Notes: generated by a model from the letters alone, not told the origin. 64,000 bases of DNA from Acidovorax sp. 69 (GCF_002797445.1 NZ_PGEP01000001.1:3596501-3660500), one strand, 5' to 3'. Numbered from the stretch's first letter, positions 53,646 through 63,817 are shown. A program made the numbers and translations.

Positions 53646-56600
53646 GGCGCCGCTCCTGGCTGCACCGGGGCAGCAGCCGTGCCCCGCCCTGTCCAGCGGC
53701 GACCCAGGCGGTCAAACGCCAGGTAAATCACCGGCGTGGTGAACAGCGTGAGCATCTGGCTCAAGATCAGCCCGCCAAAGATGGCCAGGCCCAGCGGTCG
53801 GCGCAGCTCGGCACCATCGCCCCATCCGAGCATCAACGGCAGCGCTGCAAACAAGGCGGCGAGCGTGGTCATGAGAATGGGCCGGAAACGCAGCAACGCG
53901 GCCTGGTGGATCGCCTGCTGCGGCGGCATGCCGTGATTGCGCTCCGCGTCGATGGCGAAGTCGATCATCATGATGGCGTTTTTCTTGACAATGCCAATCA
54001 GCAAAATGATGCCGATGATGCCGATCACCCCCAGGTCGTTGCCCGACACCATCAGCGCCAACAAGGCGCCCACGCCGGCAGATGGCAGGGTGGAAAGGAT
54101 GGTCACTGGGTGGATGTAGCTCTCATACAGCACGCCCAGCACGATGTACACGCAAACCATGGCGGCCAGGATGAGCCACAGCTGGCTGGAGAGCGATTTT
54201 TCATACGCCCCGGCGGCCCCCAGGAACTCCATCGACAGGCCCTGCGGCATACCGATCTCTTGGGCTGCGGCGCGAATGGCATCCACGGCACTGCCCAGGG
54301 ACACGCCCTCGGCCTTGTCAAACCCGAGCGTCGCAGCCGGGTACTGGGCCACACGCGTCACCTGCAACGGTGCCAGCTGTTCACGAATGGTGGCTACCGC
54401 AGCCAGCGGCGTGGGTGAACCTGACCCCGTGCGTAACTGCAACGTGCCCAGGGCCTCGGGCGTATTGAGCTGGTCTTGCTGCGCCTCCAGAATCACCCGG
54501 TACTGGTTGGTCTCGGTGAAGATGGTGGACACGATGCGCTGGCCAAAGGCGCTGTAAAGCGTGTCGTCCACCGAACTGGCCGTGATTGACAGGCGCGACG
54601 CCGTGTTGCGGTCAATGTCCACATAGGCCGAGAGGCCCTGTGCCCCGGCATCGGTGGTCGCATTGCGCACCCTGGGCTCGCTCTGGAGGCGGTTCACCAG
54701 TTTCTGGGTCCAGCCGTTGACCTGCTCGGCATCCACGCCGCCGATGGACACCCGATATTCGGTGGGCCCCGTCTCCGCATCGATGGTCAAGTCCTGCGTG
54801 GGCTGCAGGTAGAGCGTGACGCCCGCCACCGACTGCACGCGCTCCCGCAGTCGCTGGATGATGGTCTCCTGCGCATCACGTTCCGACTTGAGGTTGATCA
54901 GCATGCGTCCGGCATTGAGCATGGTGTTGTTGGCGGCATCCACCCCGACGAAAGAACTGAGCGACTCGACATCCGGGTCTTGCAGGATGGCGCGCACGGC
55001 CGCTTGTTGCAGTTCGCTCATGCGGGCATAGGAGACCTCTTGCGAGGCCTCGATGCGCGCCTGCAGTTGCCCCGTGTCCTGGGTCGGAAACAACCCCTTC
55101 GGAATCACCACGTAAAGCAATACGGTCAATGCCAGCGTCAGCACGGCCACCAACAGTGTCACCCCCTGGTGGCGCAGCACCCATTGCAACCAGCGGTCAT
55201 ATCCGGCGATCACGCGCTCGAAACCCCGGTTGATGCTACCTGCCACCCCTTGTGGACCGCCTGCAGGTTCATGGCGCAGCCAGCGTGCGGCCATCATGGG
55301 CACGAGCGTCAGTGACACCAGGCCAGAGATCAGGATGGTGATGGCCAGCGTGACAGCGAACTCGCGGAACAACCGCCCCACCACATCGCTCATGAACAGC
55401 AACGGAATCAGCACCGCAATCAGCGACACCGTGAGCGAAATGATGGTGAAGCCAATTTGTGTGGCGCCTTTGAGTGCCGCCTGGAACGGCGGCTCGCCCT
55501 TCTCCAGGTAGCGCGCGATGTTCTCGATCATCACGATGGCGTCGTCCACCACGAAGCCCGTGGCAATGGTCAGCGCCATCAAGCTCAGGTTGTTGAGGCT
55601 GTAGCCCAGTAAATACATCACCCCGCAGGTACCGATGAGCGAAATGGGAACGGCCAGGCTGGCGATGACAGTGGCACGCAGGCTGTGCAGAAAGAAAAAG
55701 ATCACCAGCACCACCATGAGCACGGCCAGTGCCAGCTCCATCTCGACATGCTCCACCGACGCCCGGATGCCCTTGGTGCGATCCGACAACACCTGCACCT
55801 TGAGCGAGGCCGGCAGCCCCGCCTGCAGCTCCGGCAGCAACTTCTTGATGTTGTCCACCGTCGCAATCACGTTGGCGCCTGGTTGGCGCTGCACATTGAG
55901 GATGATGGCGGGCGTTTCGTTGGCCCAGGCGCCCAGGCGGTTGTTCTCGGCGCTGTTCACAACCCGCGCCACCTCCAGCATGCGCACCGGCGCACCGTTG
56001 CGCCACGACACGATGAGGTTCTTGTAGTCGTCTGCGGTCAGCAGCTGGTCGTTGGCATTGATGGTGTAAGAGCGCTGGGGCCCGTCAAAACTGCCCTTGG
56101 CACTGTTGGCATTGGCCGACGTGATGGCCGTGCGCAAGGTATCCAGGCCAATGCCATATGACGCCAGCGCCTTGGTGTCGGCCTGGATGCGCACCGCAGG
56201 CCGTTGCCCGCCCGCCAGCGACACCAGCCCCACGCCTGACACTTGGCTGATCTTCTGCGCCAGGCGTGTGTTCACCAGGTTCTGCACCTCCGTAAGAGGC
56301 AATGTGTCGGAGCTGACGGCCAGCGTCAGCACCGGTGCATCGGCCGGGTTGACCTTGGCGTACACCGGCGGTGCGGGCAGGTCGGCCGGCAACAGCGAGT
56401 TGCCCGCGTTGATGGCTGCCTGCACCTCTTGCTCGGCCACATCCAGTGCCAGACCCAGACCAAACTGCAGCGTGATGATGGACACCCCCGACGCACTGGT
56501 CGATGCCATGCGTTCCAGCCCCGGCATCTGGCCAAACTGGCGCTCGAGCGGCGCACTCACCGTGCGGCTCATGACCTCGGGGCTGGCGCCCGGGTACAGG

Positions 56601-56746
56601 GTCTGCACCTGGATGGTGGGGTAATCGACCTCGGGCAGCGCCGACAGCGGCAGGAAGCGAAAACCCACCAGCCCGGCGAGCACGATCGCCACCATCAGCA
56701 GCGCGGTGGCCACGGGCCTTTCAATGAACGGACGCGAAGGACTCAT
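53642..56746 (-). CDS. mdtB: RND efflux permease, MdtB-like
   Basis: A 1034-residue partner permease, very like E. coli MdtB over its first half: [55 protein letters not shown] and [19 protein letters not shown]4 has [13 protein letters not shown]. It is the first of two adjacent permeases, 17 bases after the adaptor gene and overlapping the next by four bases, as in mdtABC. Twelve TM helices and two large periplasmic loops are expected and consistent with the sequence. Confidence 0.93.
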   Translation of the reverse strand: MSPSRPFIERPVATALLMVAIVLAGLVGFRFLPLSALPEVDYPTIQVQTLYPGASPEVMSRTVSAPLERQFGQMPGLERMASTSASGVSIITLQFGLGLALDVAEQEVQAAINAGNSLLPADLPAPPVYAKVNPADAPVLTLAVSSDTLPLTEVQNLVNTRLAQKISQVSGVGLVSLAGGQRPAVRIQADTKALASYGIGLDTLRTAITSANANSAKGSFDGPQRSYTINANDQLLTADDYKNLIVSWRNGAPVRMLEVARVVNSAENNRLGAWANETPAIILNVQRQPGANVIATVDNIKKLLPELQAGLPASLKVQVLSDRTKGIRASVEHVEMELALAVLMVVLVIFFFLHSLRATVIASLAVPISLIGTCGVMYLLGYSLNNLSLMALTIATGFVVDDAIVMIENIARYLEKGEPPFQAALKGATQIGFTIISLTVSLIAVLIPLLFMSDVVGRLFREFAVTLAITILISGLVSLTLVPMMAARWLRHEPAGGPQGVAGSINRGFERVIAGYDRWLQWVLRHQGVTLLVAVLTLALTVLLYVVIPKGLFPTQDTGQLQARIEASQEVSYARMSELQQAAVRAILQDPDVESLSSFVGVDAANNTMLNAGRMLINLKSERDAQETIIQRLRERVQSVAGVTLYLQPTQDLTIDAETGPTEYRVSIGGVDAEQVNGWTQKLVNRLQSEPRVRNATTDAGAQGLSAYVDIDRNTASRLSITASSVDDTLYSAFGQRIVSTIFTETNQYRVILEAQQDQLNTPEALGTLQLRTGSGSPTPLAAVATIREQLAPLQVTRVAQYPAATLGFDKAEGVSLGSAVDAIRAAAQEIGMPQGLSMEFLGAAGAYEKSLSSQLWLILAAMVCVYIVLGVLYESYIHPVTILSTLPSAGVGALLALMVSGNDLGVIGIIGIILLIGIVKKNAIMMIDFAIDAERNHGMPPQQAIHQAALLRFRPILMTTLAALFAALPLMLGWGDGAELRRPLGLAIFGGLILSQMLTLFTTPVIYLAFDRLGRRWTGRGTAAAPVQPGAAP

Positions 56747-56763
56747 GGTGTCGTCACCCGCGC

Positions 56764-58113
56764 TCAGGGGTTCTGGGCCGGACGCTGGCGGCGCTGGCCT
56801 CCCTCGCCGGATGCACCCCCACCGCGCGGCCCGGAGGCGCCACTGCGGGGCCCGCTCGCGCCCGCACGGGGGCCGCGTGCACCTTGTGCCCCCTGAGCGC
56901 CCGGCACCTGCACCGCCATGCCATCCTGCAGGCGGTCCCCGCCTTCAGTCACCACCCGCTCGCCTTCCTTGAGCCCCTCGGTGATCGCCATGAGCCCCAC
57001 CGTTGCCTGCCCGCGCTTGACCTTGCGCAGCGACACCTTGCGGTCCTCGCTGATGACATACACATAGTCGCCATTGGCGCCCGTGCGCACGGCCGTGACA
57101 GGCACCACCACCGCAGGCACATTGCGCAGCAAGAGCTGCACGTTCACGAACTGGTTGGGGAACAGCGCGCCCGCCGCATTTTCAAAACGCGCCTTGGCCT
57201 TGACGGTACCGGTGGTCGTATCCACCAGGTTGTCCAGCGTGGAAAAGCGGCCCTTGTCGAGTTCGGCTTTGCGGGTGCGGTCCAGGGCCGTGACGGCCAG
57301 GGCCGCGGAATCTGCCTGCGCGGCCAGGATGTCGCCCACGCGGTCCTGCGGCACGGCAAACTGCACATCGATGGGCGCGACCTGGGTGATGGTGGCAATA
57401 CCCGCGGCATCCCCCGAGGTCACATAGTTGCCCGCATCCACGGTGCGCAAGCCAATGCGCCCCGTGGCAGGTGCGGTGAGGCGGGTGTAGCCCAGATTCA
57501 GCCGGGCCGTACCCTCCTGGGCCTTGTCGGTCATCGCCGTGCCTTCCAGCTGCTTGACCAGCGCTGCCTGGGTGTCCACATCCTGGCGTGCAATGGAGTC
57601 TTGCGACAGCAGTGTGCGGTAGCGCTCCAGCGTGAGGCGCGCGTTTTCCAGCTGCGCCTCGTCTCGCTGGCGCGTACCTTGGGCCTGCATCAGCGCCTGC
57701 TCGAACGGCCGAGGGTCGATCTGTGCCAGCAGCTGCCCCTTCTTCACCATCTGGCCCTCAGTGAACAGCACCTGGGCCAGCATGCCCGACACCTGGGGCC
57801 GCAGGGTGACCGTGGTGGCCGGGATCACCGTCCCCAGCGCGTCGATGATCACAGGCAGCTCGGCCTTGCGCACGGTCGCCTCACCCACTGTGACCATGGG
57901 CCGCCCGCCCCCGGGGCCCCGCCCTGACCCCTGGCTCGGGTCGCTGGTGGAGCGCTGGATGAGGTACCAGGCAGCCCCTCCCACCAGCCCGACCAGCACC
58001 AGCGCCACCAGGCTCCCCACCCAGCGCGACCGTTGGGCGGACTTGTGGGACGGGGTGGGGGAGGCAGGGGGATTGGCCGATGGCGGGGTCGCTTTGACTT
58101 CTTGCGGGTTCAT
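56764..58113 (-). CDS. mdtA: RND efflux periplasmic adaptor, MdtA-like, with collagen-like tail
   Basis: A 449-residue membrane-fusion protein. The N-terminal anchor is [20 protein letters not shown] (about 31-50). The lipoyl and barrel regions include [40 protein letters not shown] and [20 protein letters not shown]. The last 45 or so residues are a Gly-X-Y-like run ([20 protein letters not shown], then more of the same) rich in Arg, not part of the fold. It is the first gene of the mdtA-mdtB-mdtC-channel operon. ATG at 58113 gives [12 protein letters not shown]. Confidence 0.93.
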   Translation of the reverse strand: MNPQEVKATPPSANPPASPTPSHKSAQRSRWVGSLVALVLVGLVGGAAWYLIQRSTSDPSQGSGRGPGGGRPMVTVGEATVRKAELPVIIDALGTVIPATTVTLRPQVSGMLAQVLFTEGQMVKKGQLLAQIDPRPFEQALMQAQGTRQRDEAQLENARLTLERYRTLLSQDSIARQDVDTQAALVKQLEGTAMTDKAQEGTARLNLGYTRLTAPATGRIGLRTVDAGNYVTSGDAAGIATITQVAPIDVQFAVPQDRVGDILAAQADSAALAVTALDRTRKAELDKGRFSTLDNLVDTTTGTVKAKARFENAAGALFPNQFVNVQLLLRNVPAVVVPVTAVRTGANGDYVYVISEDRKVSLRKVKRGQATVGLMAITEGLKEGERVVTEGGDRLQDGMAVQVPGAQGAQGARGPRAGASGPRSGASGPRGGGASGEGGQRRQRPAQNP

Positions 58114-58449
58114 GACGGTCCTGATTCGTGTTCTTGGGCTGCGGGCCGGGCCTTCGCATGACGGCGACAGGCAAAGAAGCCGCGCCATGCCGGATCGTAG
58201 AGGGTCCACTCCGGCTCTGCCTTGAACGCTTTGCGAAGAAAAGTAAACCTGAGGGTTAAGGACCGCTCCAGCACCCGCCGTACAGGCGCCGTGAGGGCTG
58301 TGACCGCCTCCACCCTGAGAAATGCCAAGCAGATCGCGCAGTGACCGCGCATTTCACGGTGTCGCACCCGCATTTCGTCGCATCGCGCTGGCGATGCCCA
58401 CGGGGCGTCGGCACAGTCCACTCCATCAAACGCGCCAGGAGCACCCACC
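58114..58449. other. Divergent regulatory region between mdtA and DUF2306 gene
   Basis: 336 bases with no supported gene. Long antisense frames cross it but are unlike proteins. It must contain the promoter for the efflux operon and, on the other strand, for the small-membrane-protein run. TTAACCCTCAGGTTTACTTT (read on the minus strand, about 58241-58260) is an AT-richer patch and the most likely promoter area for mdtA. No MerR, TetR or BaeR-type regulator gene is next to the operon. Confidence 0.4.
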
Positions 58450-58860
58450 ATGCAACTCACCCCCGTCATCGCCATCCACCTCGCAGCAGCGCTGGCCGCC
58501 GTCACCATAGGGCCCATCGCCCTGTGGGCGCGCCAGGGCCGCGCGCAGCGGCCCCGCCTGCACCGTGCGGCCGGGTATGCCTGGGTGACCTTGATGGTGG
58601 CCACCGCCGTGTCCGCCATCTTCATCAGCGGGAGCAGCGGGCCGCGTTGGGGCAGCTTCGGGCTGATCCACCTGCTGGTCCCGATAACACTGGGCATGTT
58701 GACACTGTCCTTTGTCTACCTTGCACGCCGCAACATCGTCGGCCATCGCCAGACCATGCAGCGGATCTATATCGGCGCTTGTGTGGTGGCAGGTGCTTTC
58801 ACCTTGCTGCCCGGCCGCTATTTGGGCCATTCGCTCTGGTCCGCCCTGGGCGTGAACTGA
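58450..58860 (+). CDS. DUF2306 membrane protein
   Basis: A 136-residue protein with four predicted TM helices. It carries the DUF2306 pattern: HLAAALAAVTIGPIALW, RLHRAAGYAWVTLMVATAVS with the H-R-x-x-G-Y motif, and HRQTMQRIYIGACVVAGAFT with an H-R-x-M-x-x-x-Y motif. Conserved His residues near the membrane suggest heme or metal binding as in some cytochrome b561-like folds, but that is inference. First gene of a six- or seven-gene plus-strand run. Confidence 0.85.
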   Translation: MQLTPVIAIHLAAALAAVTIGPIALWARQGRAQRPRLHRAAGYAWVTLMVATAVSAIFISGSSGPRWGSFGLIHLLVPITLGMLTLSFVYLARRNIVGHRQTMQRIYIGACVVAGAFTLLPGRYLGHSLWSALGVN

Positions 58861-58909
58861 CCCCACCCCTTTTCCAGACATTCCTGTCCCTCCACCCGGA
58901 ACCATCGCC

Positions 58910-59488
58910 ATGCTGCTCAATCTGCTCATCCAACAGCCCCAGATCCTGGGCACCATCATTCAAAACACGCCCTCGTGGGTCTGGGGCCTTCTGGTTGGCC
59001 TGCTCGGGCTGGGCGCCAGCCAGCTCCGTGGCCGCAATGTCGGCTTGGCGCGGGCCATGCTCATGCCCCTGGCCATGACCGGCCTTTCGGCATATGGCAT
59101 CGCTTCTGCGTTTGGCAGTGCGGGCCAGGCGGGTGTCTTGGTCAGTGCCTGGCTGGCGGCGGCCGTCGCCCTCGCGGGCCTGGCTCTGTGGCTCCAGCCG
59201 ACGGTGCCACAAGGCACTTTGTACGCGGCCACCTCACGCAGCTTCTATATCCCGGGCAGCGCCATGCCCCTGGCACTCATCCTGGGTATTTTTCTGACCA
59301 AATACTTTGTGGGCGTGGAACTGGCCATGCAACCCGTCCTGGCGCGTGACACCGGCTTTGCGTTGCAAATCGCTGTGCTCTACGGCATTTTCAACGGCTT
59401 GTTTGCAGCCCGGTCGCTGCGTCTTTGGCTTCTGGTGCGGCGCAGCGCTGCCTTTCGCACATCACCCGCCTCCACCGCTTGTGCCTGA
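58910..59488 (+). CDS. Membrane protein, DUF6622-like
   Basis: A 192-residue hydrophobic protein with about five TM helices. It opens MLLNLLIQQPQILGTIIQNT, a helix with a PSWVWGLLVGLLGLG continuation, and has ATSRSFYIPGSAMPLALILG in the middle. I associate this with a family of unknown function. It starts 50 bases after DUF2306 and is probably co-transcribed. Confidence 0.75.
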   Translation: MLLNLLIQQPQILGTIIQNTPSWVWGLLVGLLGLGASQLRGRNVGLARAMLMPLAMTGLSAYGIASAFGSAGQAGVLVSAWLAAAVALAGLALWLQPTVPQGTLYAATSRSFYIPGSAMPLALILGIFLTKYFVGVELAMQPVLARDTGFALQIAVLYGIFNGLFAARSLRLWLLVRRSAAFRTSPASTACA

Positions 59489-59540
59489 AACACGCGGCTA
59501 CTACCTCGTCCTTTTGTCTTGCTTGTCCAAGGAATTCACC

Positions 59541-59834
59541 ATGCGCCACCAACACCTGATCAACGATCCCATCGAACACCTGGCCCGCAAGCGCGCCGGG
59601 GCCAAGCTGGGCTGGTACATGCATGCGGGGGTGTACCTTCTGGTCAACCTGCTGCTGGTCACGCTATCGGCCACCAGCGGGCGCCACTGGGCAGTCTTCC
59701 CCGCTGTGGGCTGGGGTATCGGTCTGGCCGTGCACGGGTTGGTGGTGTTTTTCCTGGCCGGCGGCACCGACCTGCACGAGCGCATGGTGCAGGCCGAACG
59801 CGACCGCATTGCCCAGCAGCACACCGGTTCTTGA
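59541..59834 (+). CDS. 2TM domain protein
   Basis: A 97-residue protein with the 2TM domain: LARKRAGAKLGWYMHAGVYL runs into the first TM helix, a short loop (SATSGRHWAVFPAVG) and a second TM helix, then a charged tail ERMVQAERDRIAQQH. This domain is often found alone or on LytS-type kinases. It has a close paralogue at 60936-61238. Good ribosome binding site AAGGA lies 8 bases before the ATG. Confidence 0.88.
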   Translation: MRHQHLINDPIEHLARKRAGAKLGWYMHAGVYLLVNLLLVTLSATSGRHWAVFPAVGWGIGLAVHGLVVFFLAGGTDLHERMVQAERDRIAQQHTGS

Positions 59835-59849
59835 CACCAAGGAGCCTCC

Positions 59850-60893
59850 ATGAAAAAACTGTGCATCGCCGCCCTTTTTGCATTGGGTCTTCACTCGGCA
59901 AGCCAGGCAGGAACAGGCCTGAAAGAGTTGCCAGGCATTCGCGGCGACGGCCCGGTCACCGTGTTCTACCCCAGCAGTGCCACCGACCACCCCGTCCAGC
60001 GCGGCCCATTCAGCATGGCGCTGGCACCCCAAGGCATTCCCGTGCAGGGCAACGGCCGTCTGGTGGTCATCTCGCATGGCTCGGGAGGCAATCCCTGGGT
60101 GCATTCCGACCTGGCCCGCGCACTGGTGTCGGCCGGTTTTGTCGTGGCGTTTCCTGAACATGCCGGCGACAACGCCCGCAACCCGTCCACGCCCGGACCG
60201 GAAAGTTGGAAGCAGCGCCCGGCAGAAGTCTCCAGAGCCATTGACGCGGTGGCGCAAGACGCCAGCCTTGCCCCCTTGCTGCAGCTGGACAAGGTCGGCA
60301 TGTACGGCATGTCGGCAGGCGGCCACACAGCGCTCAGTCTGGCCGGAGGACGCTGGTCACCGGCTCTTTTCAAGCAGCATTGCGAAGCGCACATTGCCGA
60401 GGATTTTTCCACCTGCGTGGGGCTCATCACCCAGCTCAAAGGCAATTTTCTGGATGGCATCAAGAAAGCCGTGGCGCTGGGGGTGATACGCCAGCGGTTC
60501 GACGATGCCTCCTGGCAGGTGCATGAGGATCCACGCATCCGCGCCATCGTGGCGGGCGTGCCTGCGGCAGCCGACTTCGACTTCCCGTCGCTGAGCAGCC
60601 CCCGGGTGCCACTGGGCCTGGTGACGGCGGGCCAGGACCGCTGGCTCGTGCCACGCTTTCACAGCGGCAAAGTGTTGCAGGTCTGCCAGACCTGTACGGT
60701 GGTGGCCGATCTGCCCACAGCAGGCCATGGTGCGCTGTTGTCACCGCCGCCACCCGCCCAGGTGCTGGACAGCCTGGCCACCGAACTCCTGGGCGACCCG
60801 CCGGGCTTTGATCGCAGCCTGATGCCGCAGGTGGATGCACGTATCGTTGCCTTCCTGGCGCAGCACCTGGAGCCCCTGCGGCCCACACACTGA
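59850..60893 (+). CDS. Secreted dienelactone-hydrolase-like alpha/beta hydrolase
   Basis: A 347-residue hydrolase with a signal peptide (MKKLCIAALFALGLHSASQA). The oxyanion region VVISHGSGGNPWVHSDLARA and the nucleophile elbow YGMSAGGHTALSL (Ser near 152) are clear. The acid lies in TAGQDRWLVP and the His in PTAGHGALLSP. It resembles platelet-activating-factor-acetylhydrolase-like predicted dienelactone hydrolases. It sits between two 2TM genes; AAGGAG precedes its ATG. Substrate unknown. Confidence 0.88.
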   Translation: MKKLCIAALFALGLHSASQAGTGLKELPGIRGDGPVTVFYPSSATDHPVQRGPFSMALAPQGIPVQGNGRLVVISHGSGGNPWVHSDLARALVSAGFVVAFPEHAGDNARNPSTPGPESWKQRPAEVSRAIDAVAQDASLAPLLQLDKVGMYGMSAGGHTALSLAGGRWSPALFKQHCEAHIAEDFSTCVGLITQLKGNFLDGIKKAVALGVIRQRFDDASWQVHEDPRIRAIVAGVPAAADFDFPSLSSPRVPLGLVTAGQDRWLVPRFHSGKVLQVCQTCTVVADLPTAGHGALLSPPPPAQVLDSLATELLGDPPGFDRSLMPQVDARIVAFLAQHLEPLRPTH

Positions 60894-60935
60894 CAGTACG
60901 CCGCGTGACCCAAGCCACCGCCTGGTCCGCCTAAA

Positions 60936-61238
60936 ATGACCGCCTCCATGCCCATAACACCCGACGACATCGAACGACTGGCCCGCAAGCGCGCTGGAGC
61001 CAAACTGGGCTGGTACACACATGCCGCCGTTTTCACCCTGGTCAACCTGGTGCTCTTCGGCCTGTCGCGCTACGGTTTTGGCAACCGGCCCTGGTCGGTG
61101 TTTCCATTGCTGGGCTGGGGACTGGGGCTGGCGCTGCATGGCATCTCGGTGTTTGTGCTGGGCACCGGCAGCGGACTGCGTGAGCGCATGGTGCAAAAAG
61201 AGCGCGAACGCCTCCAGCGCCAGCGCGACAGGCACTGA
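60936..61238 (+). CDS. 2TM domain protein, paralogue
   Basis: A 100-residue paralogue of the protein at 59541: LARKRAGAKLGWYTHAAVFT in place of its counterpart's LARKRAGAKLGWYMHAGVYL, two TM helices, and the tail ERMVQKERERLQRQRDRH. It starts 42 bases after the hydrolase and is followed after 36 bases by the sensor kinase, so it could act as a membrane partner of that kinase. Confidence 0.88.
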   Translation: MTASMPITPDDIERLARKRAGAKLGWYTHAAVFTLVNLVLFGLSRYGFGNRPWSVFPLLGWGLGLALHGISVFVLGTGSGLRERMVQKERERLQRQRDRH

Positions 61239-61274
61239 CGCGCTGCGCCTTCGCCCCCCAACCCGGCAGCCCCT

Positions 61275-62336
61275 ATGACCATCGACTGGATCGACAAGCT
61301 GCGCCGCCTGCTGCAGACCATTGCTTTCTGCCTGGCGGTCTCGGCCATCCAATACGCGTTCCAGCCCGAAAAACCCTACGACATCCCCGCCCGCTACTCA
61401 CTGGCCATCGGTCTCCTGACCTGGGCACTCATCGACTTCGGCCGGCACCTTTTCACGTCGAGCGAGGACACCGGCTGGCCGGCGGGCATCGCAGGTGTCG
61501 CCCTGCCGGTCGTGGGCATCGTCCTGGGCTATGTGGCCGGCACGGCGCTGGCCGACTGGTGGTGCGGTGTTTCGTCCTGGGCAGAACAGGGCCGCGCGCA
61601 GTTGCGCATCTCCATCGGCATCACGCTGCTGGCGGGCATTGCGGCCATCTATTACTTCTACATCAACGGCAAAAGCGCCTGGCTGCAGGCCCGCATGAAC
61701 GAGGTGCGCGGCCAGGCCACCGAGGCGCAACTCAAGCTGCTGGAGACCCAACTGGAACCCCACATGCTGTTCAACACGCTGGCCAACCTGCGCATGTTGA
61801 TCGGCACCGACCCCGTGCGCGCCCAGGACATGCTGGACCGCATCATTGCCTACCTGCGCGCCACCCTCAGCGCATCGCGCAGCACAGAGCACCCTCTGGC
61901 CCGCGAGTTCGAGCGCCTGCGCGACTACCTGGAACTCATGGCCGTGCGCATGGGGCCCCGTTTGGCCTACACACTCGACCTGCCCGACACATTGCGCGAA
62001 GTGCCCGTCCCCCCGCTGCTGCTGCAACCCCTGGTAGAAAACGCCATCCGCCATGGCCTGGAGCCCCAGGTGCAGGGTGGCCACATCACCGTGCGCGCAC
62101 GCACGCGCACCGGGCCCGACGGCCCGCTGCTGATGATCGAGGTCAATGACACCGGCGCAGGCCTGCCCACCACCTTGCCCACGCCGGGCCCCGGCCAAAG
62201 TTTCGGACTGGTCCAGGTGCGTGAGCGTCTGGCGACCTTGCACGGCGATGCAGGCACTCTTGATTTGATAGCTGCCAGCGCAGGCGGCACTAGCGCTTGC
62301 GTCACTTTTCCCTTGAAAATGGCACCCACCCCATGA
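61275..62336 (+). CDS. LytS/AlgZ-type sensor histidine kinase
   Basis: A 353-residue membrane kinase of the His_kinase (PF06580) class. Four TM helices lie between about residues 14 and 130. The phospho-acceptor block is QLEPHMLFNTLANLRML (His near 163), followed by the ATPase motifs LVENAIRHGLEP and VNDTGAGLP. There is no sensor domain beyond the membrane part. Residues about 329-345 (LDLIAASAGGTSACVTF) are coded by repeat copy I, replacing the usual last strand. The stop overlaps the response-regulator start as ATGA. Confidence 0.93.
   Translation: MTIDWIDKLRRLLQTIAFCLAVSAIQYAFQPEKPYDIPARYSLAIGLLTWALIDFGRHLFTSSEDTGWPAGIAGVALPVVGIVLGYVAGTALADWWCGVSSWAEQGRAQLRISIGITLLAGIAAIYYFYINGKSAWLQARMNEVRGQATEAQLKLLETQLEPHMLFNTLANLRMLIGTDPVRAQDMLDRIIAYLRATLSASRSTEHPLAREFERLRDYLELMAVRMGPRLAYTLDLPDTLREVPVPPLLLQPLVENAIRHGLEPQVQGGHITVRARTRTGPDGPLLMIEVNDTGAGLPTTLPTPGPGQSFGLVQVRERLATLHGDAGTLDLIAASAGGTSACVTFPLKMAPTP
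62261..62309. repeat. Dispersed palindromic repeat, copy I (end of kinase gene)
   Basis: TGATTTGATAGCTGCCAGCG, CAGGCGGCACTAGCGCTTG, CGTCACTTTT. Both half-sites (TTTGATAGCTGC-AGCGC and TAGCGCTTG) are present. It is translated within the ATPase C-terminus. Confidence 0.6.
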
Positions 62337-63172
62337 ACCCACCCGCCCCCCGCGCCCTGATTGCCGAAGACGAACCCCTGCTGGCCGCAGCCCTGCGGCA
62401 GGAGTTGGCCCAAGCCTGGCCGGGGCTGGAAATCGTGGCCACCGTGGGCGACGGACGATCGGCCGTACAACAGGTGCTGGCACTGCAGCCCGACGTGCTG
62501 TTTTTTGACATCCGCATGCCCGGCCTGAGCGGGCTCGATGCGGCCGTGGAGCTGGCCGACGCCTGGCCCACCGAGGGCCCGGCCAGCCGCCCCTTCCCGG
62601 CCCTGGTGTTTGTCACGGCCTACGACCAGTACGCCGTGCAGGCATTCGAGGCGCAGGCCATCGACTACCTGCTCAAGCCCGTGCAAACGATTCGCCTTCA
62701 AAAAACTGTGCAAAAAGTACAGGTTGCACTGATGAATAAAGCGCAAGCAGCTATCAATTTTGAAGTAACCATTCGTCAATTGCGCCACCTGATGACGGCC
62801 CCAGGTGTCGTCGCACCGGGTGGGACACCCGCCACTGCCGGCATCACCCCCCTCACGCTCATCCAGGCCAGCAACGGCAGCCAGATTCACATGGTGCCGG
62901 TGGCCGACGTGCTGTATTTCGAGGCCGCCGACAAATACGTGCGGGTGCTGACTGCCGCACGCGAGTACCTGATCCGCACCCCGCTCAAGGATCTGATCGG
63001 GCAACTCGATACCCAGGTGTTCTGGCAGATTCATCGCAGCACGCTGGTGCGCGCCAGCGTCATCACCACCGTGACCCGCGATGAAGCGGGCAAACTGCAC
63101 CTGGAGCTTGCAGGCCGCACGGAAAAACTGCCCGTCAGCCGTCTCTACGCCCATCTGTTCAAGGCGATGTAA
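62333..63172 (+). CDS. LytTR-family response regulator (AlgR-like)
   Basis: A 279-residue transcription regulator. The receiver domain (about 7-120) has RALIAEDEPLLAAALRQEL, the phospho-acceptor in VLFFDIRMPGLSG and YLLKPVQ. The LytTR DNA-binding domain (about 180-279) shows VADVLYFEAADKYVRVLTA and FWQIHRSTLVRASVI. The linker (about 124-145) is coded by repeat copy J (KVQVALMNKAQAAINFEV). It is coupled to the kinase by ATGA. Targets are unknown; the upstream membrane-protein run is a candidate regulon. Confidence 0.94.
   Translation: MNPPAPRALIAEDEPLLAAALRQELAQAWPGLEIVATVGDGRSAVQQVLALQPDVLFFDIRMPGLSGLDAAVELADAWPTEGPASRPFPALVFVTAYDQYAVQAFEAQAIDYLLKPVQTIRLQKTVQKVQVALMNKAQAAINFEVTIRQLRHLMTAPGVVAPGGTPATAGITPLTLIQASNGSQIHMVPVADVLYFEAADKYVRVLTAAREYLIRTPLKDLIGQLDTQVFWQIHRSTLVRASVITTVTRDEAGKLHLELAGRTEKLPVSRLYAHLFKAM
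62711..62765. repeat. Dispersed palindromic repeat, copy J (linker of response regulator)
   Basis: CAAAAAGTACAGGTTGCACT, GATGAATAAAGCGC, AAGCAGCTATCAATTTTGA. The right half-site AAGCGCAAGCAGCTATCAA is the same as in copies C and H. It codes part of the receiver-LytTR linker and is strikingly AT-rich for this gene. Confidence 0.65.
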
Positions 63173-63184
63173 CGCACAGGGACG

Positions 63185-63817
63185 TCAGCGGTTGGTCGCC
63201 AGCAACAGGCAGCCCGCCCCCATGAAGAAACCGCCAGTGGCCTTGTTCAGGCGCACCACACCGCGCGAGGTACGGATGAAACGGCGAATCTGCCGACCAC
63301 CCGCTGCATACACTGCAGTGGCCACAAACTCGGCCGCCAGATACACGGCACCCAGGATCACAAACTGGCGTGCAGCGGGCTGGCTCGGATCGATGAACTG
63401 GGGAAATATGGCGGCAAACAAGATGATGGCCTTGGGGTTGGTGATACCGAGCAGAAACTCCTGCGCGATGAGCGATCGAAGACGCACAGGCACCGTGCCC
63501 GCCTTCACCTCACCCCCGTCCACCACGTCCAGCCCGCTGAACTCGCGGCTGCGCCACGCACGCCAGCCCAGCCAGAACAGATAGCAGGCACCCACCCACT
63601 TCACCGCCGTGAAAGCTGCCTCGGACGCCAGCAGCATGGCGCCCAGCCCCACCGCAGACACGGTCAAAAAAATTGCGAACGCAGCCACCCGCCCCAGCGT
63701 ACCCACCAGCGCAGCCCCCACACCTGCCCGGATGCCGTTATTGAGCCCACAAAAGTTGTTGGGCCCTGGCGTGAGCGCGATGGCAACCGCCACCGGGGCA
63801 AAAAGAAACGCGTCCAT
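63185..63817 (-). CDS. LysE family exporter
   Basis: A 210-residue inner-membrane exporter of the LysE/RhtB type with about six TM helices. The family motif is VAVAIALTPGPNNFCGLNNG near the N-terminus, and the second half has FLLGITNPKAIILFAAIFPQ. Such proteins export amino acids or related metabolites. ATG at 63817 (MDAFLFAPVAVAIA) was used; the longer frame adds a non-hydrophobic leader. It is convergent with the response regulator. Confidence 0.93.
   Translation of the reverse strand: MDAFLFAPVAVAIALTPGPNNFCGLNNGIRAGVGAALVGTLGRVAAFAIFLTVSAVGLGAMLLASEAAFTAVKWVGACYLFWLGWRAWRSREFSGLDVVDGGEVKAGTVPVRLRSLIAQEFLLGITNPKAIILFAAIFPQFIDPSQPAARQFVILGAVYLAAEFVATAVYAAGGRQIRRFIRTSRGVVRLNKATGGFFMGAGCLLLATNR

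Noticed and set aside
58110..58697. 195-codon minus-strand frame over the mdtA upstream region and DUF2306
   Set aside because: Overlaps a well-supported DUF2306 gene; the part ending [17 protein letters not shown] has no usable start of its own.
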